Shown piece by piece: positions 13,101-23,505 of a DNA stretch of 64,000 bases. How positions within the stretch are numbered: position 1 is the first letter of the stretch; every line of letters begins with the position of its first letter. The position numbers and the translations under genes are program-made. The DNA is from Stichopus chloronotus (Eukaryota > Echinodermata > Holothuroidea > Aspidochirotida > Stichopodidae). The notes beneath the pieces are model-generated. The model was not told the DNA's origin. It saw only the letters and a program-made list of their open reading frames with translations, and did no database searches. Location: NCBI GenBank assembly GCA_021234535.1, contig CM037830.1, positions 4,934,170-4,998,169 of the forward strand, in the 5' to 3' direction.

Positions 13101-16100
13101 CTCAAGGGTATTTGATCCAAATGATCAGTAGTTTAGTTCTTTTTATAAAGCTAATAACCCTGTGGTATATTTAATCAATTCCAATTTACAATTCATGAAT
13201 GCTCACAAGTCCTTATGAGGACAGTGGCAGGTTTGCCAAATAATAATCTTTGATACCAAATTTAATGTTGTCTTCATCTTTTCTTTATGGTTATCAAAGA
13301 GACTATGTTGGTATGTCCTAAAAGAAGTTCTCAAATCAACAACAGGATTCTACATTACAAGTATAAAATTCACTAGAAGTTCTTTAAATATTGTAGATTC
13401 AAGTTTTGCACATTTTGACCTCCCATGACCCCAAATGACCTTTCACCTCTGCCAAAAAAAAATAGGGATCATCTACTCGATATGGGCAAACCACACGCTA
13501 ACTATGAGATCTCTCACATTTATTGTTCTGGAGATATCGTGTTTACAAGCAATTTTCAAGGTATTTACCTTCTGACCTCTGGTGACCCTTGCACTCAATA
13601 AGATACACCTACACACTTCGTATGACATCTGCTCAAGCTTCTCTTCTTGAGATATCGTGTTTCCATGGTTTTCACAATTTGACCCCTGTTGACCCCAAAT
13701 GACCTTTGACCTCCACTGAAAACAATGGGGTTCCTCTACTCAACATGGTACAACTACATACTAGACATGAGATTTCTACAAGCTTCCTTTCTTGAGATAT
13801 CATGTTTACAAGGTCTTCACAATCTGACCCATGTTGACCCCAAATGACCTTTGACCTCCACCAAAAACAATAGGGATCATCTACTCAATAACAGCAACCT
13901 TCATGCCAAGTATGAGATCACTCAGAGTTACGATTCTGGAGATATCATGTTTACAAGCAATTTTCAAGGTATTTACCTTTTGACCTCTAGTGACCCCAAA
14001 TGACCTTTGACCTCCACCAAAAACAATAGGGATCATCTACTCAATAAGGGCAATCTACATGCCAAGTATGAGATCACTCAGAGTTACGATTCTTGAGATA
14101 TCGTGTTTACAAGCAGGCGTCACACACGCACATACACCCTTACACACACACACACTCACACGACATCACCATCGCATAGATTCCTCTGCCTTCGGCAAGG
14201 AATCAAAAACTACTACTGAGTGATGACCAGAATAAAATATTTGTAGTTACTGGTGGCCAGAGGTAGGCATCCACTACCATCACATATACTTTAAATCAAA
14301 TCACCCCAGCATCCAGCTGTATGACCTGGGACCAAAGTCAGTGCAATCTACATTGCAAGAAATTTTTTGCCAATGTATAATCTGGCACTGTAAATAAATT
14401 TGACAGGCAGCCAATGTATAACAATTTTGTGCTTCTAAGTCCTGGAAACAATGCACACCAGAAACACATCAGATGATCGCGGAAAGGGTGCTGACTTTGA
14501 CCGACAATTTTGAGTTGATACAAAATCAGTGATGTATGACAGATATGTATCATTTTATGATTATGAACATATTTTCACATCTGAAAATGATTAAAACACA
14601 TCAATGCCATTTGCATAAAACATTTAAAAGGTTTAAAACAAGGCACGTCGGAGAAAAGTTTAAGAAGTTGTGCCTTTAATATATTAGCAGCCTGTATTCA
14701 ACTACAACAGCAAGACACTTACAAAGCAGAAATTGCACACACTTTAATCTTTCAAGTGTTCAAGTTTCAAAATGCATGACATCAAATTTCAAAATGTACA
14801 GAACACTTGATCTGATGCTAAAATGATAATCTAAAATGTCTGTCACAAGAAGTCTTTCATCTAGGTCAAGTTCAAGTTCCTATTCACAGATTTTCTCTTG
14901 ACAAAATCTTTTGGTACTTTCAAACATACAACAGGTCAGAGGGAATTTAAAGCAGATTGCACAGAAATTGCAGACTGCTCAAACGGAGAGCTACCCAGCG
15001 GGATATACCCCATTCAACCATCAACATATCCTCTGCCATTCTACGTTTATTGTGACATGGACACAGATGGAGGGGGATGGACTGTGAGTTTATTTCTTTT
15101 TCTTTTTATGAAAAAATTATACAAGCAGGAACTAATTTTGTTGGAAAAACTAGTGTATTTCACCACTGATTTCAATCAAGCCTCTCCTTGATTTCACCCC
15201 ATGACTTTTGACATTCATTTGTTATTTGAGGACAGTAACAGTGAGTCTTTGCATTAACAGGATGTTTTAGCATCTCATTCTTATCCACTCTGGCTCCTAT
15301 AGAGTGGTGGGGGAGGGATTCGTAGCAGACTAAGGTTAATGTGAAACACACAATCGCAACAATGGTCGAAATCTGCACTAATTTCTTACTCCCCAGGTTT
15401 TCCAAAAGCGTCAGGATGGCACGGTGATGTTTTTTCGTGACTGGGACGACTACAAGAAAGGCTTCGGTAATGTCAACTCAGAGTACTGGCTTGGAAATGA
15501 AAAGCTCTTTTATCTGACTGCTCAAGGCAATTACAAGCTGAGAGTGGACTTGTCTGACTTTGAGGGGAATACACGCTACGCTGAATACGGCAGTTTTGCC
15601 ATCGGTGATGAAGCCAACAATTACAAGCTATTTCTAGGTAGCTACAGTGGCGATGCAGGTCAGTTAAACATCAAAACTTCATACAGTATATGTCAATTAA
15701 GTAGCTCTAGCTGCAATAAAGGGCAGCTAATTCTACAAATGTCATAATAGAGCCCACATATATCTAACAGAAAGAGTAGCTGGTCATAGATATTTTCTGA
15801 CATTTTACAAGGAAAGCCAGTTAATCCCCTTAACTTCACATCTCGCTCACAGTGCTCAGTACAGCAAAATGGAAGCAAGGAAGGGCAGTTATAACAGTCA
15901 AATCTGTCACAGCAGCTGTGGGACAATTGACGTTGGATTATCAATACTGGGATAGCAGAGCACAGGGCAATGAAGAAAGGGCAGTTCATTCTCAAAATTA
16001 GTGATATTTACCAAATATGTCAGAGCAGCTCACTGGCAGCGAGGATGTTCAGATAATTCTTAAAACTGTACAATAGACTATTTATGTCTATACACATGGA

Positions 16101-17085
16101 TATAGAATGGCATGTGTATTATCAAAAACATTGAAGAACAAAACGTGAACGTTGCCTGAGCTTACATCAGGAACAATATTTACAGAGCAGATTTTGGAGA
16201 AAATTAAGAATTTGCTAGATCCAGTAATGTTCCACGACAGAAAGGTAAGATGTCAGCTATTACATATAAGGTTCCAAAACGAGATAACAATAAATTGTTT
16301 AAAACTTCTTCAATAGTATTACACTTAACCTCACTTAAGTCAAAATGGTCTTGTGCTAACTTTCTTCTTTGAATATAAGCAGCAACAATCCAAATTTCAT
16401 GGTAGTGTACATGTAACGACCTCGTCAAGACAGCAAAATATGACCACAGAATTTGTGAACAGTGGTACTTGAAATTAACCTCTGTTGATAGGCAGACACA
16501 TGCATGGAAACAACCTGTAGATTGGAGGTTGGACAGATAAATATGCACAATGTCATCAGAAAAGCTAGGTGAGCTGTTAAAAGATGGGAATCAGCGAGAC
16601 AAAACAGTAGTGATTAGTATTGCTCTGCTTGAAGGGGATATTAAGAGAAACATGCCAGTTACAGTGCTAACAAAGAAGCGGAAAAAGGATCTAACTATGA
16701 TTAAAGAGTACCTGCTTGATTTGGCTGCATGGCTCGGTAGATGATTTCAACAAAGTACACTATATAAAAGAGTGCTAAGAAATTTGAATGAAGTGACCCT
16801 TGAATAGTAAGTAACCTTTCTTCCAATACAGGAAATTCTCTTGCCCACCATGACGGAATGTACTTCACAACCAAGGATAGAGACAATGACCTTAACATGG
16901 ACAGAAATTGCGCTACGAGGTTTAAAGGTGCCTGGTGGTATAACAAAATCTGCCACACCTCAAACTTAAATGGATTCTACCTGTTTGGCCCCCATACAAC
17001 TTTTGCTGATGGAGTGAACTGGTACGGCTGGCATGAAAACTACTACTCACTGAAAACAACGCAAATGAAAATAAAGCGTATCTGA
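7029..17085 (+). CDS. Secreted fibrinogen-related domain (FReD) protein, five exons, nested in LRRK2 intron
   Basis: Exons 7,029-7,103, 11,549-11,579, 14,890-15,083, 15,397-15,658 and 16,832-17,085 join in phase to 271 residues. Residues 1-22 form a signal peptide ([11 protein letters not shown] core). After a short linker without collagen or coiled coil, the fibrinogen C-terminal fold runs from about Cys59 to the stop. Markers are [36 protein letters not shown], the calcium loop DRDND (Asp203, Asp205) and [18 protein letters not shown] with its Cys-His pair. Such proteins are lectins or recognition molecules; the ligand is unknown. The size is close to the 282-residue fibrinogen-like protein known from a sea cucumber. 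The gene lies entirely within the LRRK2 COR intron on the other strand. Confidence 0.88.
9590..10060. repeat. Diverged repeat with G- and C-runs, two internal copies
   Basis: GTGGTGGGGGGAACAG is followed by ACACCCCCCACA and GGAGGGGGACA. Two related units follow: GGAATTTTTCATGTTTCAGT with GCACATTTTATGA at 9,737, and GGAAATTTTCACACCTTAAT with GCACATTTCATGA at 9,930. The last part has GTGGGAGGGGACACC and CAACCCTCCCACA. Probably an old mobile-element fragment. Not identified. Confidence 0.45.
11549..11579 (+). CDS. FReD gene exon 2, 31-bp linker micro-exon
   Basis: Encodes [10 protein letters not shown] between acceptor TATGCTACAG and donor GTAAGTAT. Both sites are strong, and phases agree with exons 1 and 3. 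The short helical stretch is all that separates the signal peptide from the FReD exons. It is inferred from splice sites only. Confidence 0.6.
11880..12215. repeat. Two diverged units of the GACCTTTGACCT family
   Basis: Starts with GATTCCTTGCC, the complement of the GGCAAGGAATC that ends the related array at 14,207. Units contain AATGACCTTTCACCTCCAC with AACAATAGGGATCA, and AATAACCTTTGACCTACAT. Possibly the 5' part of the same element, split from it by 1.2 kb of other sequence. Confidence 0.45.
13395..14207. repeat. Internally repeated element, about five 150-bp units plus terminal hairpin
   Basis: Units repeat the order TGACCCCAAATGACCTTTGA, CTCCACCAAAAACAATAGGG, ATCATCTACTCAAT, TATGAGAT, TTCTTGAGATATCGTGTTTA. 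After the last unit come an (AC)n-rich stretch and the near-palindrome GATTCCTCTGCC-TTC-GGCAAGGAATC, followed by an A-run. Exact TGACCTTTGACCT occurs at 13,700, 13,845 and 14,001. It has no coding capacity and looks like a non-autonomous mobile element in the FReD intron 2. Confidence 0.65.
14890..15083 (+). CDS. FReD gene exon 3, start of fibrinogen domain
   Basis: Encodes the N-terminal FReD segment with [20 protein letters not shown] and [15 protein letters not shown]. The acceptor CTATTCACAG was chosen for its pyrimidine tract. A second acceptor (ACATACAACAG, exon start 14,935) is also in frame and would drop 15 residues before the domain. Donor GTGAGT, phase 0. Confidence 0.85.
15397..15658 (+). 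CDS. FReD gene exon 4, central fibrinogen domain
   Basis: Encodes [20 protein letters not shown], then [20 protein letters not shown] and [20 protein letters not shown]. These are the hallmark FReD strings (QKRxDGxxxFxRDW, EYWLGNE). Acceptor TTACTCCCCAG, donor GTCAGT, one base out. Confidence 0.92.
16832..17085 (+). CDS. FReD gene exon 5, calcium site and C terminus
   Basis: Encodes [20 protein letters not shown] (calcium loop), [20 protein letters not shown] and [20 protein letters not shown], ending TTQMKIKRI and TGA. Acceptor TTCCAATACAG. The last Cys pair (NCA and ICH) is present, so the fold looks complete. Confidence 0.92.
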
Positions 17086-17501
17086 TACAAGTGTTGATCA
17101 ATTGGCCAGCATCCAAGGTGACTAATTATCACTATCAGGAAATTTCCATCTGTTTGATTACATACCAATCTCATGAACATTCAAATCATGACAGTAATTA
17201 GCTTTGCCTGATAGGACATTAAGTCCTAGCTATCACTACTAAAGACCTTTCACAGACTTCACATGTTTGGTGTACATTTCATCCTTTAATTCTGGAGTAC
17301 TGGCCGTGACCTTTAGGTCAATTGGTACTAACACTACGTACTTCAACTGAAGACAATGCGAAATGGAAACATAAAAGTGTACTAAGTATGTGTACTAAGT
17401 ATTGTTTAGATACAGAGGTTGCATTTTGTGATGAGCATTAAACTTAATTACCATTAATTAGATCTTCATCTTTTTGTCAAAATACTAATTGTCAATTGAT
17501 C

Positions 17502-17507
17502 AATAAA
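17502..17507 (+). terminator. Poly(A) signal of the FReD gene
   Basis: AATAAA lies 417 bp after the stop codon. A second AATAAA at 17,768 is a possible alternative. The choice is not decided by the sequence. Confidence 0.4.
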
Positions 17508-19699
17508 AGCATGTGCAGCATTTCCAATGACTTCACTTTTTATAATTTCATCTTAAAGTGTGCAGTTGAGGGTGGTCACACCTGAGAATAATGTATTGTA
17601 TGGGATCCTATTCAGTTTTCACAATGACTGAAATGACACTATACTTTGATGGAGTCTGTAAACAATACCAATAAATGTAATAGGAATTAATGGATACAAT
17701 TTCAAAGGTAAACAGCTGAATTCTAACTGTCACATGTTTGTAAAATTCTGGCTGTAATTATTTTCTCAATAAACTATAGACAGTGAACAGTAAACATCAA
17801 GATAGCTGAGGTGATATAAACATCACACTTGTATACATATATATTTTGTTTTGGAACATCAGAGGGAATTCACATATTTGCTACAGTTTTCCCTGACCGG
17901 CCAGTAGCAGATCAGGGAAGAGTGATTTTTCTGCTCCAGTGCACTTGATTAGTTTGTTTGCTCTATTTCACCATGGTCATTCCTAGAAATGAAGTTGAGT
18001 CCACCAAAACCGAGTTTTGGTCCTTACCTTTCGAGTTCAAGTCCTTGTGGCCATGTGTGACCCACAGTGTCTAAATCTGAGAGTCACTGCATGTGCAAAT
18101 TTGACATGTACTGTATTATGTGCACCATGAACATGCACATGCCATGAAAATACCCCATCCTATTATGACACTACTCCTAGTATAAACCCATTCTGGACTA
18201 CTAGAGGATCATCACTGATGAAAAGATATTTTTTTTTGAACAGCATTTTCCTGACAGCTTTTAGGCAGCAGTAATTAGTAAGCAGGCTTAGGCCACCTGT
18301 GAACTGGTTAGTCAGATAAATTTCAAGACTGCTGTAGAGTCTAACACTTGAAAGTGAAATGATGTCTTTTTTATTTAACTTATGCTATTAGTTATTAAAA
18401 CATGAGCAAACAGAGGAGGAAACTAGAGCACCAAGAGGTATAGGCTCACACCAGCTGACACCTGAACATCCTGAAGATAGTACCATTTACATGTCATTAT
18501 GTCAAATCAAAGGAAACACTAGGCACAAGTTGGTAAATTTCATAAACTAGAGCACCAACAGTGCAAAAGCTTTAACTTTATCAACAAATTTGTGAAAACT
18601 TTGATGGGTATGACTATCAAATAACAACACTTATGATTAGCATCAATACCTGATAACTGTCGATTTTTCTCCATGGCTTGAACTGGCTGTTGGTATGTGA
18701 ATAAGTACTAAAAAGTGGAAAAGTAATTATGGTCACATTAGTTTTCCAAAACCAATTTAAATCATTAACTGCTTACTCATTAGTGGTCATTTGTACGTGA
18801 CACATCATGGGGACCCTCTTTGTTTGAACGTCTATCTGTCACTAGTAGCCTTAACGAAACTTGACAGGTTTGTGATGACTAACTGAATTTCATGAAACGA
18901 CTAAAGTGCCCTTTTAAAGTGATCGCATGTGTTCTGAAAAACCGCAAAGATAAGATATTTGATCTTAACGTTTTCTTCATTTTTTAAATGTACACGGGAG
19001 GTTGTACATGAACAGACTATGTCTTTCAATGAAGGAAAATGACAGTAACTACTTTGAAAAGCAACAGGATTGGAATAAAAACAGGTATCATATTTGAAAA
19101 TTAATGTTCTCACTATAAGCACCTGCATAATGAATATGCAACAGTACAGGTCTCACTAGTGTATCAAAAACATACTACTCAAGTCGTCACTCCTTGGTCA
19201 GTATCGGGAATTGTAGTATTTGGTGAAAGGATGCACTGCATTTACAAATAACCTACAAACTGATCACAACATTGCTGTTAAGAGATCCTGAGTTGTTTTG
19301 GCTCACTGAATATTCAATACTAGTGTACTTCCCATTGACTTGTTCAAAGAAGTACACCGCTGATTTGAATGAAAAGTGTCAACCACTATATATTATAGTA
19401 TTCTACACTTTTTGTTGTTATGTTAGAAGAATTTGAAATCATATGGCAGAATTAACCAACTGAAACCTATTTATTTTCCTAGATTGTATGAATGGTGCAA
19501 TTAAAAGCCTTAATTTACCAAACTTTTGGAGATGAAATTTCAATGTTTTTACTTTTGCCTATGCACGCAATCACTTCAATGTCTCTATACACTGGTCAAG
19601 TTGCAACATACCTGCAGATATAGTTTCAGTGAGTACACAAACTGTCACTGTCTCATGCAATTATCATTCATGCAAGATAGGAATATTTGAGATCCTGTG

Positions 19700-20430
19700 A
19701 CAGTTTAAAGGGGCACTTTAAAGGTAGAAGGAGAAGTATTTCGCAGAATTTCATGAAATTGGTCTTCAAGGCCCACACAGAACCATAGACAACAAATCCA
19801 TGAACATCGTAAGAAAACCACTAACAGAGTATTATTATGACAAACCATCAACATTGTACATGAGAATCTGTAGGAGAAGCACTTTGCAACTGTTTAAAAA
19901 ATATGGGCAATAGGGTCCACATGAGACCTTGAACTGACATTCTGTGAAAACCTGACATGAACAATTACACAAGGAATAGTGTGTCCACGTTAAATATAAA
20001 CCTGTGAAAGCATGTGCAAAAAGCAGCATTTCAAACCGAATTTCATGAAATAGGCCATAGGGTCCACATGGGGCCTTGAGCTAAAAATCCCTGAACACCC
20101 TAAATGTACTATTAAGAGAGTATCATTGTACAAACCATCAACATTGCACAAGAGAATCTGTAGGAGGAGCAATTGCAGAATTTCATAAAATGTACGTGTC
20201 AAAGGGCCCACACAGGCCTTGCACCAAACACTTTTAAGCACCCTAAATGGCCCATAATCTATGCAACATTGTGTCCATGAGTTTCCTAAAAATCCATGGA
20301 AGGATGACAGAAGGAAAGCATTTTAAACAAGTGTAAACAGATAGACAGATAGACAGACAGAAGATATGAATAGATGAGCCCCAGCTATCACAATAGTTCA
20401 CACCATGTTACCTGGTGTGGGCTAAAAAGG
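19700..20430. repeat. Internally repeated element with GATAGACA run and terminal hairpin
   Basis: Three diverged units contain GCAGAATTTCATGAAAT, a GGGTCCACA motif, ACCATCAACATTG and AGAATCTGTAGGA. They are followed by CAGATAGACAGATAGACAGA and the palindrome CACACCA-TGTTACC-TGGTGTG with an A-run (to about 20,430). The build resembles the 14.2-kb element, but the sequence is unrelated. Confidence 0.55.
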
Positions 20431-21598
20431 AAAGGCTGTGCGAAAAAGGTAAACTCACTATGAAGTTAAATGTGTCCTTGTAGATTGATATTATGCAACG
20501 TATTCCCACATCCTCTGCACTAACTGTCAACCAATGTTCTACCATGAATGACCTTTGACTGAGGACATTGCAATTATGTTTCTACCTGCACATCAGTCCT
20601 GAAATGATTTCCTGTACATAATAGCACCCCTCCTAGCATCAACGTGAGGAGCAGCTAAACTGTGACAAGTGCAACATCGCTTTACAAAACACGTTCGTTA
20701 TATTTAATAAAACATTAGGTTTACATCACCTTCACTTGATGAAGTGGTGTGTGCGATCTTCTTAGGATAGCTATCTGCTAAATATCTGCTCAGCAGAGAC
20801 ACTGCTGGCTGGGACGTTTGAAAACCCTCATTGCCAAAAAGGACTGCAAGAAAGGGTATATTTCTAATGTGGCGTGTTTGCTCTTTCCAGAACATTAATT
20901 CATCCGTCTTCATCATTGTCATCTCCCACAGACATCAACTGATCACTATTTGGGGTTGTCCCTGTCCCCACTTCTACTGTTTTTTACAGTGCCAAGGTAT
21001 TTTGTGCCAGCAGGACATCTTCTTTGGGGGCACATCTTCCTTATTTCTGGTATACTCAATTAGCTTGCACATAAATACCTGTATTTTTGAGCACACAAAG
21101 TCATGTAAACAATTAGTGCAAAAAAGATATATTTTTCAAAGTACTATAACAGCTGCAGACACTGGCGTAGTGATGATTACTTGAAGGGAGTATAGGTGTG
21201 GGGGCCGGGGGACAAATGTGAAGAATCAATTGATCAGAGGAGCATACACAGGAAAAGATCGAGACAGACAGATGATGGGTGTGGCCAGGTGTGGTGGAAC
21301 AAAATAAAGGGATGGTGAGAACTGACGGTATTACAAGCATGGAGTGCCATCATCAGTTGGCGCAGAGCTTAGAATACTTTTTGATTTCACAACCCCCCAG
21401 ATGGCTGAAGATCGTTACTTGAAAGTGGAAACAATATGCCTCCTATAATAAACACATACAATGCTAGCTATTACTGCAGTGCAGCTGATGTACATGTTGC
21501 AGGTGGCATACTGTACTGTCCATATCAACCAATTTACTAGGAATTATCAATACAATTTTTATGATTTAAAAAAAAAGGGCATTTGAACTGTTATCTAG

Positions 21599-21684
21599 TT
21601 ATTTCGTGACATCACACAGACAGGCTTTTATCGGACACTCGTGCTCCGATAAAAGCTGTCTGTCGGTGTGACGTCACGAAATAA
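21599..21684. repeat. 86-bp palindrome with CRE-like arm
   Basis: Left arm 21,599-21,635 and right arm 21,645-21,684 pair almost throughout around a 9-base loop (CACTCGTGC). The right arm contains TGACGTCA, and the left arm has TGACATCA. Both outer ends read TTATTTCGTGAC. A foldback MITE or hairpin relic is likely. It lies 240 bp before the FReD pseudogene. Confidence 0.8.
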
Positions 21685-21926
21685 TTAGCATAAATTTAAT
21701 TTTCTTAGTCATATGATACAAGTCATTTAATTACACAATGTTGGCAAATTTTTGGTTCTTTCCGATCAGAGATGGAGAAGATATTTACCAAAGACGAAAA
21801 AAATCGGATCGTAATCCGATCCGATATCGTTGTAGTGTGAACGCGCCAGTACAGAAGGGTGAGATTAATGTGCACTACTCAATCACAAACAATGCTCAAA
21901 ATCTGAACTAATTTCTTTCTCCCCTG

Positions 21927-23505
21927 GTTTTCCAAAAGCGCCAGGATGGCACCAGTGATGTTTTTTCGCGACTGGGACGACTACAAGAAAGGCTTCGATA
22001 ATATCAACTCAGTGTACTGGATTGGAAATGAAAAGCTCTTTTATCTGACTGCTCAAGGCAATTACAAGCTGAGAGTGGACTTGTCTGACTTCCATGGGAG
22101 CACAGGCTATGATACGTACAGCAGCTTTGCAATTGGTAGTAAAATGAACAAATTACAAGCTATTTCTCGGGGACTATATATTTGGAGAAAGTGATGCAGG
22201 TTGGTTAATTATAAAACTTTCTTTTAGGTGTCCAAGTGGCTGCAAAATTCCTCCAATGTCTGAAACTACAAAAGAGTACCTCACAGGACACAATGAAGAC
22301 CAGCCAATTCTCAGATTTGTCACGGTAGACATAGGGGCAACTGCATGGTGGGCAAACAGTTTAAAGTTATGTGACACTTGACACTATACATGCAGGAAAT
22401 AATTTATCCAGTATCGCATCTCATTCTGCTACACAAATTGGTCACCTTGCTACACAAATGAAACATTGTGTAGCAGTTATCGTACATGCAATGTAAATCT
22501 TGAAAACTAAATTATTCCCTGTACTGCCATCGATGCAAATGGACACTACCAACTTCTAAATGACATATAACAATTGAAATCAAAACATACCAATCCTAAT
22601 CTTTTCCAATAGGGTATGTACCAAGTTCAGACAATGATATATGTGTACTGAAGTTGGTATGTGTCAAGAATGTCTACTAGTTGAAATCATGTTCAAAAGT
22701 AGGTTGATATATTTAGGTGAATTTAAGACACGTTATAGCCAACATACACCAGTTACAATGGACATACCACTCATTTATTTCACTAACATTATCAAAACAG
22801 TCAGTTTCTTTCATGAGTGAGAATTACGCAGTAAACATACCTCTAATAAAAAAACACACAACAGGTTGAAAAACTGTAGCTTTATTTTTAAAGCTATGTC
22901 AAAACAGCTACCACTCAACCTCTACCAAATCCTGTAACCTTTGCATTAAAGAAAAGTACATTTATATGTTATTTATATTTAAGTATATATATATAAGCTA
23001 AGTGAGAATACAGATGGGAAGTGAGATAAAACAATTGTGATGAGTACTCCTTTGCTTTAGAGAGTATTAAGAGAAACAGGTACAGGGAGAACAGGGAGAG
23101 TTACAGGAAGCTCCCTCTGACTGAAGATAAATGGCATCTAAACTAAAAGAATACCTTTGAAGGCAACATGACTTGCATTTCAATTGAGTGCAGTAGCAAA
23201 AGAGTGGTAAGAAATCCAAATGAAGTGATCCTTTTTAACATGCTTCTTCCCACACAGGAGATTCTCTCACCTACCATAACAAAATGGACTTCCTCTACCA
23301 TGGACGACGACAATGACAAATCATCCATAAATTGTGCTTCAACTTATCTGGGTGCATGGTGGTATGATTCCTGCCACCGTTCAAATTTGAACGGATTCTA
23401 CCTATCAGGCCAAACAACATCTCATGCTGATGGAGTGATCTGGATTACCTATCGTGGTGAATAACTACTCACTGAAGACTGTACACAAATGAAAATAAGA
23501 CTGTT
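21927..23505 (+). pseudogene. Broken duplicate of FReD exons 4 and 5
   Basis: Blocks 21,927-22,199 and 23,258-23,505 are clear copies of exons 4 and 5 of the FReD gene (strings YKKGFDNINSVYWIGNEKLF and [12 protein letters not shown]). The exon-4 acceptor CCCCAG reads CCCCTG. One-base insertions sit near 21,954 (before the ATGTTTTTTCG run), in the AACAAATTAC run near 22,150, and near 23,291. A stop follows soon after the last block. No copies of exons 1-3 were found. Similarity reaches into the 3' untranslated region (CTATCAGGAAATTTCCATCT at about 17,134 and 23,542), so a genomic segment was duplicated, not an mRNA. With no start, no acceptor and frame breaks, it should not make a FReD protein. 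Confidence 0.85.

Noticed and set aside
20831..21184. 117-codon plus-strand frame
   Set aside because: Cys- and Phe-rich composition typical of chance frames in AT-rich DNA; not similar to FReD exons 1-3, which I looked for upstream of the duplicate.
22228..22380. Open stretch CPSGCKIPPMSETTKEYLTG after a good acceptor in the pseudogene intron
   Set aside because: Looks protein-like, but the functional copy has no matching exon and FReD proteins have no such segment.
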